A stretch of DNA of 9,784 nucleotides from Anaerolineales bacterium (GCA_017999235.1 JAGOBN010000093.1:1-9784); one strand, 5' to 3'. Counted from the stretch's first letter, positions 1 to 7,339 are shown. The notes: generated from the letters alone by a model not told the origin. Translations and numbers: made by a program.

Positions 1-1353
1 GTCCACGGGAATCCCCAGCCGCTGCAGCGCCCGGTAGTAGACAAATAAGTGCCGCAGGTAGCCAAAGTCTTTGGTGTGCGGCTGCAGCTGCAAAGACCAC
101 AGATCGGCGTAATTCCAGAACAAGGCTACGGCCGCGCGCGGCGGCGCCGCGGTCAGCGCGTCCAGGGCCGGGCGCTCAGCCTGCAGAGTCTCCAGCGCGC
201 GGCCGCCCACGTCCGGCGTGCCGTCGTGGTGCAGCAGGCCGGAGTGGTATTGCTCCTGCGCGTCCAGGGCCGCGCGCTCGCGGAAGTACACAATCGCGTC
301 GGCGCCGGCGGCCAGCGCGTGCCACGTCCACAGCCGCACGGTCGCCGGCAGGATCAGGTGGTTGACGGCGCCCCAGTTCACATGGCCGGCCTGCTGTTCC
401 ATGATCCAGAACGGTTTGCCCAGCAGGCCGCGCGTCAGATCATGCGCGAAGCCCGTGATCACGGGATCGCCCACGTCAAACGCGTACGCGGCGTCCGGCT
501 GATCCGCGCCATACAGCAGGTCGCGCCAGCGGTACGCGTTGCCGGTGGGGTATGAATCCCAGGTGGCCAAGCTGAGCGCCCGCGCCAGGTCAAAGTAATC
601 CAGGTCCGGATACAGCCCCATGAAGTTGTGGGTAATGAAGTGCGCGGCCGGCGCCGTGGCGCGGAGCACGTCGATCTGCAGCTGTTGATACGCCGTCACC
701 GAGTCGGACGAGAAGCGGTAATAGTCCAGCACCTGGCTGGGGTTGGGGGTGGCCAGATTCAGGATGGGCGGCTCGACGTGCGCCCAGTCATGAAACTCGG
801 CCGACCAGAAGACCGTGCCCCAGGCGGCATTGAGGGCCGGCAAGGAGCCGTAGCGGGCGCGCAGCCAGATCCGGAAGTGCTCGGCGCAGACCGGGCAGTA
901 ACAGCGGGCGGTGCGGCCGCCGCCAAATTCATTATCAATCTGCCAGCCGCGGACGGCGGGGTGCGGGCCGTAGCGCTCGGCCAGCGCCGCTACGATCCGG
1001 CGGGTGTGCGCGTGATACTCGGCGTTGTTGGGGCAATAGTGCCGCCGGCCGCCGGGCTTGCGGCGCCGGCCCTGGTCATCCACCGGCAGGGTGCTGGGAT
1101 AGGACTGCGAGAGCCAGTCCGGCGGCGCGGCCGTGGGCGTGCCCAAAACAATCTCAAAGCCTTCGGCCGCGAACACCGCCACCGCGCGGTCCAGCCAGCC
1201 GAAGTCGAAGCGGCCTTCTTCCGGTTCCAGGCGCGACCAGGCAAACTCGGCCATCCGCACAATCGTCACGCCCAGCCCGCGCAGCCAGCGCGCATCCGCG
1301 GCCCAGCGGTCTTCCGGCCAATGTTCAGGGTAGTAGCAGATGCCGAATTTCAT
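1..1353 (-). CDS. GH42 family beta-galactosidase (3' part beyond the window)
   Basis: This enzyme should hydrolyse terminal beta-D-galactosides by a retaining mechanism, probably in the cytoplasm because no signal peptide is seen. The frame is open from ATG at 1353 to the window edge, giving 451 residues; family members are usually about 650-700, so roughly 200-250 C-terminal residues are missing. It begins MKFGICYYPEHWPEDRW, typical of GH42. The acid/base is E142 in QIDNEFGG and the nucleophile is E319 in FWIMEQQ. Four cysteines, C107 (HYCPNN) and C151, C153 and C156 (CYCPVC), match the zinc cluster of Thermus A4 beta-galactosidase with an offset of one residue. The TIM barrel fills about 1-390, and the start of the middle (trimerisation) domain follows. 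The gene is last in the visible operon, 9 nt after the kinase stop. Family membership is certain; the natural substrate is inferred, and some GH42 enzymes prefer other linkages or alpha-L-arabinosides. Confidence 0.95.
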   Translation of the reverse strand, partial: MKFGICYYPEHWPEDRWAADARWLRGLGVTIVRMAEFAWSRLEPEEGRFDFGWLDRAVAVFAAEGFEIVLGTPTAAPPDWLSQSYPSTLPVDDQGRRRKPGGRRHYCPNNAEYHAHTRRIVAALAERYGPHPAVRGWQIDNEFGGGRTARCYCPVCAEHFRIWLRARYGSLPALNAAWGTVFWSAEFHDWAHVEPPILNLATPNPSQVLDYYRFSSDSVTAYQQLQIDVLRATAPAAHFITHNFMGLYPDLDYFDLARALSLATWDSYPTGNAYRWRDLLYGADQPDAAYAFDVGDPVITGFAHDLTRGLLGKPFWIMEQQAGHVNWGAVNHLILPATVRLWTWHALAAGADAIVYFRERAALDAQEQYHSGLLHHDGTPDVGGRALETLQAERPALDALTAAPPRAAVALFWNYADLWSLQLQPHTKDFGYLRHLFVYYRALQRLGIPVD

Positions 1354-1358
1354 AACTG

Positions 1359-1364
1359 CTCCTC
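1359..1364 (-). promoter_or_regulatory. Shine-Dalgarno of the GH42 gene, overlapping the kinase stop codon
   Basis: The minus strand reads GAGGAG followed by CAGTT and ATG, a strong Shine-Dalgarno with 5-nt spacing. It overlaps the TGA stop of the kinase gene (1363-1365), so the two genes are very likely co-transcribed and translationally coupled. It also fixes the GH42 start at 1353. Confidence 0.85.
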
Positions 1365-2850
1365 ACGCGCCTTGCGCCCAGGCCTGCACCGTGCGGATGG
1401 CGCGCTGCCACTGGGCGTAGCCGGCGTCGCGCTGCTCGGCCGAGAGGCGCGGCTCAAACACGGTGTTGGTCCCTGGCAGCGGCGGCAAGGCGGCCGCGCC
1501 GCGCCAGAAGCCGGCCCCCAGCCCCGCCAACAGGGCGGCGGCGCGGGCCGTGGTTTCGGCAAAGGTCGGGCGGATGATGGGCCGGCCCAGCCAATCCGCC
1601 TGCAGCTGGCAGGCGAGATCGCTGGCGGAGAGGCCGCCGCCCACCTTGAGCGCGCGCACCTGCACCCCGGCCGCCGCCTCCATCTCGTCCAGGATGGCGC
1701 GCACCTGAAAGCCGATCGAATCCAGAAAAGCGCGGGCGATGTGCCGGCGGTCATGGCTGAGCGTCAGGCCGAAAAGCGTGGCGCGGGCGGCCCGGTCGTT
1801 ATACGGCACATTGAGGCCGGTGAAGGCCGGCACAAAGATGGCGCCGCCGGCATCCGGCACCTGGCCGGCGAGTTCGCCCAGATCGGCGTCGGCGTCGAAC
1901 AGGCGCGCGTTCTCGCGCAGCCAGCGCACGGCGGCGCCCGTCACCGTGGTGTCCGCCTCCAGGCAGTGCGTGGCCTGGCCCGCCAGCTCCCAGGCCAGAT
2001 AGACCTTGATGCGCTCCAGCGCCGGCGCCGCCGCGCCCAGACACACATTCACAAAGGTGGCGGTGCCGTGCGTGCATTCGGCGTCGCCGGGGGCGCGGCA
2101 GTCGTAGCCGAAGAGCGCGCCCTGCTGATCGCCGATGGTGGCCAGGACCGGGATCCGCGCGCCGTCCAGATCGAGCGTGCCGAATTCATGCACCGTGGGG
2201 ACCACCTCCGGCAGCGCCGCACGCGGCACCCCCAGCCAGTCCAGCCAGGCCGGCCAGTAAGCGCCGGCGCGGAAATCGTACAAGCACATCGACTGCGCCA
2301 GGGAGACATCGGCCAGATGGCCGGCCGGCGTCCCCAGCGCGTTGAGCACCCACTGCGCGGACAAGCCGATCCGCAGCTGGCCGGCGCGCGCCGCTTCAAT
2401 GATCGCCGGCTCGTGCCGCAGCCGCCATTTGAGATGCAGGGCCGCGCTGTACGCGCCCGGCCAATAGCCCAGCCGCCGGCGGGCGTCGCCGGCCCACTCC
2501 CAGGCGCGCAGCTCTTCTTCCAGGGGCTGGGTGCGTAAATCCTGCCAGGTGATGGCCGCGGCCAGCGGCCGGCCGGTGCGCGCATCCCACACAAAATCGG
2601 TATCGCGCTGCGAGGCCAGCCCGGCGGCCGCCACGTCCGCGGGCCGGAGGCCGGCTTGCTGGAGCGCCGCCGCCACCGCGGCGCGCACGCCGGCCGCCAC
2701 CGTGTCCGGGTCTTGTTCCACCCAGCCGGGCCGCGGATACAGGCGGGGCAGCGGCACATAGCCGTAACCGCGCACCTGGCCGGCGCGGTCCAGCACCAGC
2801 GCCCGGCTGCCGCTGGTGCCCTGGTCGATTCCCAATAGAAAATTTGGCAC
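1363..2850 (-). CDS. FGGY-family carbohydrate kinase, glycerol kinase-like
   Basis: This is an ATP-dependent kinase of a polyol or sugar, 495 aa, the usual length for the family. The N-terminal phosphate-binding strand LLGIDQGTSGSRALVLD (5-21), GWVEQDP (42-48) and GDQQGALFGYD with likely catalytic base D241 are typical of glycerol kinase. So are VPAFTGLNVPY and the C-terminal FGGY signature GGGLSASDLACQLQADWLG. Of the residues that bind glycerol in E. coli GlpK, R82 and Y134 are kept and GlpK E84 is D83. The GlpK stretch TDxTNASRT is replaced by ADVSLAQSM (180-188), and the lysine of the first FGGY signature is H139. These changes leave glycerol uncertain as substrate; another polyol or sugar is possible. 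The start is GTG at 2850; it places the DQGT motif at the usual distance, but no clear Shine-Dalgarno precedes it. The gene lies between the permease and GH42 genes and probably phosphorylates a product of the imported glycoside. Confidence 0.9.
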   Translation of the reverse strand: MPNFLLGIDQGTSGSRALVLDRAGQVRGYGYVPLPRLYPRPGWVEQDPDTVAAGVRAAVAAALQQAGLRPADVAAAGLASQRDTDFVWDARTGRPLAAAITWQDLRTQPLEEELRAWEWAGDARRRLGYWPGAYSAALHLKWRLRHEPAIIEAARAGQLRIGLSAQWVLNALGTPAGHLADVSLAQSMCLYDFRAGAYWPAWLDWLGVPRAALPEVVPTVHEFGTLDLDGARIPVLATIGDQQGALFGYDCRAPGDAECTHGTATFVNVCLGAAAPALERIKVYLAWELAGQATHCLEADTTVTGAAVRWLRENARLFDADADLGELAGQVPDAGGAIFVPAFTGLNVPYNDRAARATLFGLTLSHDRRHIARAFLDSIGFQVRAILDEMEAAAGVQVRALKVGGGLSASDLACQLQADWLGRPIIRPTFAETTARAAALLAGLGAGFWRGAAALPPLPGTNTVFEPRLSAEQRDAGYAQWQRAIRTVQAWAQGA

Positions 2851-2860
2851 AGTGGTGATA

Positions 2861-2914
2861 GACGGCGCACGACGGGCGACCGATAACCAGGCTGGTCGTC
2901 CGTCGTCAATCGTC
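2861..2914 (-). other. Long hairpin between the permease and kinase genes
   Basis: The 144-bp gap between the MalG-type permease stop (2995) and the kinase start (2850) holds an inverted repeat. Arm 2869-2881 (ACGACGGGCGACC) faces arm 2894-2906 (GGTCGTCCGTCGT), pairing at 12 of 13 positions plus one G-U or A-C position depending on strand, with a 12-nt loop. GACG at 2861-2864 can also pair with CGTC at 2911-2914 outside an internal loop. No T-run follows it on the minus strand, so it is not a classical terminator. It may protect or delimit the upstream transporter mRNA. The short CCGGTTTTCCGG palindrome nearby has only a 4-bp stem. Nothing else is seen in the gap. Confidence 0.5.
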
Positions 2915-2994
2915 CGGCGTCACGCGTTGAGCAAAGGTGCGGTTGCTCCCAGCCGCTCCGGTTTTCCGGCCCCTGATTTTACCCCGGCCCTGGC

Positions 2995-4209
2995 CTAACC
3001 CTTGACGCCGGAGGAGGTGACGCTCTCGATGTAGTAGCGCTGGGCCAGGATAAAGACCACCAGCGGCGGCAGCACCGAGATGGCGGCGCCGGCCAGCACC
3101 AGATTGGGGGCCTCGGTGGCGCGGCCGCGCAGGATGCTGAGCGCCAGGGTGAGCACATGGTTCTGCTCGTTGCCGGTGTTGATGATCACCAGCGGCCAGA
3201 CAAAGCTGTTCCACGCGTACAGAAACGTGAAGGTGGCCTGGGTGGCCAGGGCCGGCACGCTGGCCGGAATGAAGATGGTCCGCAGGATCTCCAGCCGCGA
3301 GGCGCCGTCGATCAGGGCCGCTTCCTCCAGCTCCTTGGGGATGGTGATAAAGAACTGGCGCATCAGGAAGGTGCCGTAAGCCGAGAAAATCCAGGGCAGG
3401 ATCAGGGCGGAGAGGTGATCCACCCAGCCGATCAGCACCATTAACCGGTAGAGCGGGATGATCAGCACCACAAATGGGATCATGATGGTGCCCAGATAGA
3501 CGACGAACAGGTTATTCCGCCCGGGGAAGCGCAGGCGCGCGAAGGCGTAGCCGCCCACCACCGAAGTGGCGAGCTGGCCGACCACCACCAGGATGGTGAC
3601 CAGCGCGGTGTTGGTCAGGCCGCGGTCCAGGCCGCCCAGTTCGGTGACCTTCTGGTAATTCTCGGGGTGGGCGGTCAGGGTGACCACCGCGCGCGCCGTC
3701 CGCACATCGGCGATGACGGGCTCAGCCGCCGGCGCGGCCGGGTCCACAAAGCGGCCGAGGGCCTTCTGTTCAAGCTGGACCACCTCCAGCGGCTGGCCGG
3801 CCGCCTCAATCACCCACAGCTTCTGCGTTTCGCCGTTGACGGTCACGGTCTTCTGGTTCAGGGCGCCGCCGGCCGGGTCCACGTCGCGCAGGGAGCGCTC
3901 GTAGGTCTGGGTCAGGTCAGCGGGCTGGGCGTACACCCCCACGCGCGCGTCGGTGCCGGCCAGCGCCAGGCGGCGCGGCCCGCCGGCCAGGGGGACGTCA
4001 TACAGCGGCAAGGGGTCGTCGAAGCCGGCCACGGCCACGGTCTGCGGGTCCTGCGGCAGCAGGCGCGGCGGATAAGCGTACGAGTCGGCCGGCTCCTTCA
4101 GCGAGGTCGTGACCATGACGATGAACGGAAAGACCATCACCACGCCAAAGAAGGTCAGCACCAGGTAGATCAGGCCGGTCTGCAGGACTTGCGTGAGGCG
4201 GTAAGACAT
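2995..4209 (-). CDS. Carbohydrate ABC transporter permease, MalG/CUT1 type, with a large extracytoplasmic insertion
   Basis: This is the second inner-membrane permease of a CUT1 sugar importer. The first membrane helix is about residues 11-34, followed by TTSLKEPADSYAYPP, as in MalG-type proteins. The usual landmarks return at HPENYQKV (181-188), then LTNTALVTILVVVGQ, GYAFARLRFPGRN, and the cytoplasmic EAA loop (ELEEAALIDGASRLEILR; EAA at 296-298) that docks on the ATPase. The protein ends YYIESVTSSGVKG, a typical MalG terminus. At 404 aa it is about 120 residues longer than the usual 270-290. The excess lies at about residues 56-178, between helices 1 and 2, which by family topology is outside the membrane. 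The insert is hydrophilic and rich in valine and alanine, with no recognised domain. The start ATG at 4209 lies 7 nt after the stop of the MalF-type gene, so the two are coupled. The permease assignment is secure; the transported sugar is not readable. Confidence 0.95.
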   Translation of the reverse strand: MSYRLTQVLQTGLIYLVLTFFGVVMVFPFIVMVTTSLKEPADSYAYPPRLLPQDPQTVAVAGFDDPLPLYDVPLAGGPRRLALAGTDARVGVYAQPADLTQTYERSLRDVDPAGGALNQKTVTVNGETQKLWVIEAAGQPLEVVQLEQKALGRFVDPAAPAAEPVIADVRTARAVVTLTAHPENYQKVTELGGLDRGLTNTALVTILVVVGQLATSVVGGYAFARLRFPGRNNLFVVYLGTIMIPFVVLIIPLYRLMVLIGWVDHLSALILPWIFSAYGTFLMRQFFITIPKELEEAALIDGASRLEILRTIFIPASVPALATQATFTFLYAWNSFVWPLVIINTGNEQNHVLTLALSILRGRATEAPNLVLAGAAISVLPPLVVFILAQRYYIESVTSSGVKG

Positions 4210-4216
4210 GGCGCGC

Positions 4217-5908
4217 CTACCCTTCGTACAGGCTGGACTGGCGGTTGCGTTGGAACTGCGCCAGCGTGAACAGGAAGATCACGGCAAACAGCACCCAGGC
4301 CACGGCCGCCGCGAAACCGAAATCGAAGCGGTTGAAGCCTTCCTGGTACAGATACAGCACCAGCGTCAGGGTGGCGTCCGACGGGCTGCCCGGCGGGTTG
4401 GTCAGGATGTAGACCTGCTCAAACACCTGCAGGGCCTGAATGGTGGTTGTGCTGACCACAAAGAAGGTGGTGGGCGCCAGCAGCGGCAGGGTGATGCTCC
4501 AGAAGCGCTGGAAATTGCCGGCCCCATCCACGGTCGCCGCCTCGTACAGCTCGCCGGGGACGTTCTGCAGGCCGGCCAGGAAGAGCACGCTGTTGAAGCC
4601 CATGGTCTGCCAGACCGCCATGATGGCCACGGCCAGCAGCGCGGTGTTGGTATCGTTCAACCACTGGATGCGCGGGTCCGCGGCCGCTAAACCAAGCCCC
4701 CGGCCGGCTTCCACCGCCAGGGTGATGAAGTAGTTGATCCAGCCCGTGGTGCTGTCATACATCCAGCGCCAGACCAGGGCAATGCCGACCACGGCCGCGA
4801 TGCTGGGAATGAAATAGACGGCCCGATAGAACGACATGCCGGGCAGCTTGCTGTTGAGGATAGTCGCCAGCAGGAGCGCCGGGATGACGCTCAGCGGCAC
4901 CGCCAGGATGACAAAGATAATGGTGTTGCGCAGGGCGATCCAGAAGCGCGGCTCCTGGGCGGCCACCAGCCAGGTCCCGCCGCCGGCCGAGACGCGGAAG
5001 GCCTCGGTGTAGCGCGCGACATCCACCACCTCGCGGGCCGGCTGGTCCGGATCCGCCAGCGGCTGGACGGTGACGTTGAAGATGCGGGCATAGTTATCCA
5101 GCCCGACAAAGATGTCTTTCTCGGCGCCGCGCGTGGTGGTGGTGCTGATGTAGAGCGAGAGCGCCAGCGGGCCGGCGAAGAAGATCAGAAAGCCCAGCAA
5201 GTTCGGGGACAGGAAGAGGTAGCCGTTGAGCAGTTCCTCCTGCATGTGGCCGGCGCTCAGCGCCTCGGCGGTCGGCCGGCTCCAGCCCAGGGCCACCATC
5301 CCGCCGCTGACCGCCGTCAGGGCCAGCAGACCGGCCGCGCCGGGCTGGGCGATTAATTGCGCGCCGAACCACAGCAGACCGGCCAGGGCCTCGACGGCGT
5401 AGAGGAAGACCAGGCCGCCGGCCAGCATCACCCAGCGCCCAATCTGCCGGGGCAGGCGCTCGCGGGCGGTGCCTTCAAACCGGTCGCCGGCCGTGCCGAT
5501 GAGGTAGCCCAGGAAGACCACGCCCAGCCACGGCAAGCCGTTGGCGAAGGTCCCCGCCAGGGCGTCGATCCCGACAAAGACGCCGAGGCTGTTCAGCGCC
5601 AGCAGGCCGGCCAAGACGGCCACCAGATAGTTGACGAGCACCACCGCGATGCGGCCGGCCGCGCGCCGCTGGGCCACCGCCCAGGCCGCATACCCGCTGG
5701 CCAGCGCGCCCACGGCCAGCAGGACCGCGGCGCCCCAGCGCAGGAGGGGATCCAGATCGGCCAGCCACAGGCCGGCCGCGGCCGCGCCGGCGGCGCCGGC
5801 CAGGGCCAAACCCAGGCCGGCCTGCCAGGCCGTCAGCACCCCCAGCCCGGTTCGGCTAGAGGCAGATAGAGGGGTTCCGGGGGAGGCTGGGCGCGCGCTC
5901 ACGGCCAT
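4217..5908 (-). CDS. Carbohydrate ABC transporter permease, MalF/UgpA/CUT1 type, with an N-terminal multi-helix extension
   Basis: This is the first permease of the importer, 563 aa from ATG 5908. The conventional permease starts near NGYLFLSPNLLGFLIFF (from residue 228), passes FYRAVYFIPSI and VWRWMYDSTTGWINYF, and holds the EAA loop ELYEAATVDGAGNFQRFW (EAA at 456-458). Ahead of it are about 225 extra residues with some five or six hydrophobic segments, near 27-50, 56-78, 87-110, 124-140, 157-185 and 190-207. They are rich in alanine, glycine and leucine and match no domain I recognise. A further insert of about 40 polar residues (278-319) precedes FWIALRNT, where family members usually have a few residues; it should be periplasmic. 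An in-frame TTG at 5923 would add five residues, but it lies at the edge of the Shine-Dalgarno, so ATG 5908 is preferred. The gene follows the binding-protein gene after a hairpin and is coupled to the MalG-type gene. Confidence 0.94.
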   Translation of the reverse strand: MAVSARPASPGTPLSASSRTGLGVLTAWQAGLGLALAGAAGAAAAGLWLADLDPLLRWGAAVLLAVGALASGYAAWAVAQRRAAGRIAVVLVNYLVAVLAGLLALNSLGVFVGIDALAGTFANGLPWLGVVFLGYLIGTAGDRFEGTARERLPRQIGRWVMLAGGLVFLYAVEALAGLLWFGAQLIAQPGAAGLLALTAVSGGMVALGWSRPTAEALSAGHMQEELLNGYLFLSPNLLGFLIFFAGPLALSLYISTTTTRGAEKDIFVGLDNYARIFNVTVQPLADPDQPAREVVDVARYTEAFRVSAGGGTWLVAAQEPRFWIALRNTIIFVILAVPLSVIPALLLATILNSKLPGMSFYRAVYFIPSIAAVVGIALVWRWMYDSTTGWINYFITLAVEAGRGLGLAAADPRIQWLNDTNTALLAVAIMAVWQTMGFNSVLFLAGLQNVPGELYEAATVDGAGNFQRFWSITLPLLAPTTFFVVSTTTIQALQVFEQVYILTNPPGSPSDATLTLVLYLYQEGFNRFDFGFAAAVAWVLFAVIFLFTLAQFQRNRQSSLYEG

Positions 5909-5916
5909 GGGCTGAT

Positions 5917-5921
5917 CTCCC
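5917..5921 (-). promoter_or_regulatory. Shine-Dalgarno of the MalF-type permease gene, deciding its start
   Basis: The minus strand reads GGGAG, 8 nt, then ATG at 5908. This spacing supports ATG 5908 over the upstream in-frame TTG at 5923, which overlaps the same motif. Confidence 0.75.
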
Positions 5922-5959
5922 AAAAAGACAGGGGCGGGCGCTGGTGCGGCCCGCCCCTG
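5922..5959 (-). terminator. Terminator-like hairpin between the binding-protein and permease genes
   Basis: There is a perfect 11-bp GC-rich stem, 5929-5939 paired with 5949-5959, with a 9-nt loop. On the minus strand it is followed by TCTTTTT, the layout of an intrinsic terminator. It lies 15 nt after the binding-protein stop and directly before the Shine-Dalgarno of the permease gene. Since the downstream genes belong to the same transporter, it probably acts as a partial terminator or as a 3' stabiliser that gives more binding protein than permease, as known for the malE-malF gap of enterobacteria. The T-run is short (five Ts), which fits incomplete termination. Confidence 0.75.
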
Positions 5960-5974
5960 ACAACGATAGGGTGG

Positions 5975-7324
5975 TTACTTGCTAAAGGCCGGCGCGGCTT
6001 CGTCGCAGATCGTGGCGACGAAGTCATCCACCGTGCGGTCGCCATTGACCACGGCGGTCACGGCGTTGCCGTAGATGCCGTCAATCTGCGGCCAATCGCC
6101 GTCCCACAGCGGGCCTTCGGCCGTCGGCTTGGCGGCGTCGGCGATGCCGTTCAGGAAGGCCTGGCCGTTGGCCGGCGGGGTGAAGGTCAGGAAAGCGTCC
6201 AGCGCATCCTGGGTCACGCGGCTGGGGATGTTGGCGCCGCTGGCCGCCACCTGGCCCTGCACATCGGCCTGGGTGAGGGCCTGCACCAGCGCCCAGGCTT
6301 CGGCCGGGTGCTGGGTCTTGGCGTTCACGACGTACGCGCCCCAGAACAGCCAGTTGCCGGCCGTGCCGGACGGGCCATTGGGGAGTTCCACGGCGTCATA
6401 CTCAAACTCGACGGTGCGGACGCCGGGGGTGGCCCAGCGGCCGTTCTGGAACATGGCCACGTTGCCGGCGCGGAAGGCGGCCTCGGCGTCATCGCCGTAA
6501 GGCACGGCCCAGTTGGCTTCGCTGTACAGCTTCTGCATGAACTCCAGACCGGTCTTGGCCGCGGGCGTGTTCATGGCGCAGCCCTGGCGGTCCGCCGTGA
6601 AGAAGCCGCCGCCGGCCGCGTTCACCCACACGCCGTACGGGCCCCACCAGTTGGAGGCGCCGTAACCGAACTTGTCGCCGCCCAGCGCCGCGACCTTGGC
6701 GGTCACTTCGGCGAAGGTGTCCCAGTTCCAGTTGCCGGCCTGGGCCAGCGCGCGCGGGTCATCGGCGCCGGCCTCATTCAGCAGATCCAGATTCAGGTAC
6801 AGGGCGAAGGTCGAGACGTCGCGGGGCAGGCCCCAGACGGCGCCGCTGGCCGCGCCGGACTGGCCGTTCGCGGGGTTGTAGGTCAGGTGGAACATCGGGC
6901 CGGGATAGAAGGCGGCCGGGTCAAAGCCCGCGGCCACGTCCTTCAGGTTCAGGATATAGCCGCCATTCGCAAAGCGGGCGACATCCGTGCCGGGGATCCA
7001 GAACACGTCCGGGGCGGTGCCGCCCTCGATCTCGGTGATGAGCTGGTCCTGATAGCTGGCCGTCTCGGTGCCGCCCGGCTCATAGGTCAGCGTCAGGCCG
7101 AGCTTGGCGGCCACTTGGTCGCTGATGCCGGCGTAGACGGCGGCCTCTTCTTTGTTGTCCGGGCGGGTGCGCCAGCGCAGTTCGACGCTGGCGGCCGGCG
7201 CCTGGGTGGGGGCCTCAGTCGGCTGAGGCGCGGCGGTGGGGGTGGCGGCCGGCGCACAAGCCGACAGCGCCAGCGAGACAGCGGCGAGGGCGCTAAAAGC
7301 GCGCCCAAAAGTCGTGCGTTTCAT
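5975..7324 (-). CDS. Carbohydrate ABC transporter solute-binding lipoprotein (family 1)
   Basis: This extracytoplasmic lipoprotein of 449 aa captures the sugar and delivers it to the two permeases. The signal peptide is KR-charged at the N-terminus with a hydrophobic core and a lipobox LSAC; the lipidated cysteine is C23. A flexible linker rich in Ala, Pro and Thr covers about residues 24-46, tethering the domain to the membrane. The family-1 signature GGTAPDVFWIPGTDVARF, followed by NGGYILNLKD, is clear, and many tryptophans and tyrosines in the body suit stacking against a sugar. An in-frame ATG at 7354 would add ten residues, but the extension encodes the Shine-Dalgarno itself, so ATG 7324 is chosen. 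The gene follows lacI by 51 nt, and no separate promoter is evident between them. The ligand cannot be deduced from sequence alone. Confidence 0.96.
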   Translation of the reverse strand: MKRTTFGRAFSALAAVSLALSACAPAATPTAAPQPTEAPTQAPAASVELRWRTRPDNKEEAAVYAGISDQVAAKLGLTLTYEPGGTETASYQDQLITEIEGGTAPDVFWIPGTDVARFANGGYILNLKDVAAGFDPAAFYPGPMFHLTYNPANGQSGAASGAVWGLPRDVSTFALYLNLDLLNEAGADDPRALAQAGNWNWDTFAEVTAKVAALGGDKFGYGASNWWGPYGVWVNAAGGGFFTADRQGCAMNTPAAKTGLEFMQKLYSEANWAVPYGDDAEAAFRAGNVAMFQNGRWATPGVRTVEFEYDAVELPNGPSGTAGNWLFWGAYVVNAKTQHPAEAWALVQALTQADVQGQVAASGANIPSRVTQDALDAFLTFTPPANGQAFLNGIADAAKPTAEGPLWDGDWPQIDGIYGNAVTAVVNGDRTVDDFVATICDEAAPAFSK

Positions 7325-7333
7325 AAAGGGCTT

Positions 7334-7339
7334 CTCCTC
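7334..7339 (-). promoter_or_regulatory. Shine-Dalgarno of the binding-protein gene, deciding its start
   Basis: The minus strand reads GAGGAG, 9 nt, ATG at 7324. The strong match and the lipoprotein signal starting MKRTTFGRA both exclude the upstream ATG at 7354. Confidence 0.85.

Noticed and set aside
49..555. Open frame of 168 codons on the plus strand
   Set aside because: It is antisense to the GH42 gene, whose nucleophile motif (FWIMEQQ) is encoded in this stretch on the minus strand.
628..2538. Open frame of 636 codons on the plus strand
   Set aside because: It runs antisense through the GH42 and kinase genes, which have intact family motifs. Its product is rich in Arg, Gly and Ala with no recognisable domain, as expected from GC-rich codons read on the opposite strand.
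2880..2909. Possible internal promoter for the kinase gene (TTGACG, 18 bp, TATCGG on the minus strand)
   Set aside because: The -10 match is only 3 of 6 and the segment is better explained as part of the hairpin.
7218..7245. Small inverted repeat GCCTCA/TGAGGC and GC-rich repeats inside the binding-protein gene
   Set aside because: They fall in codons of the Ala/Pro/Thr linker, where repetitive sequence is expected from the amino-acid composition.
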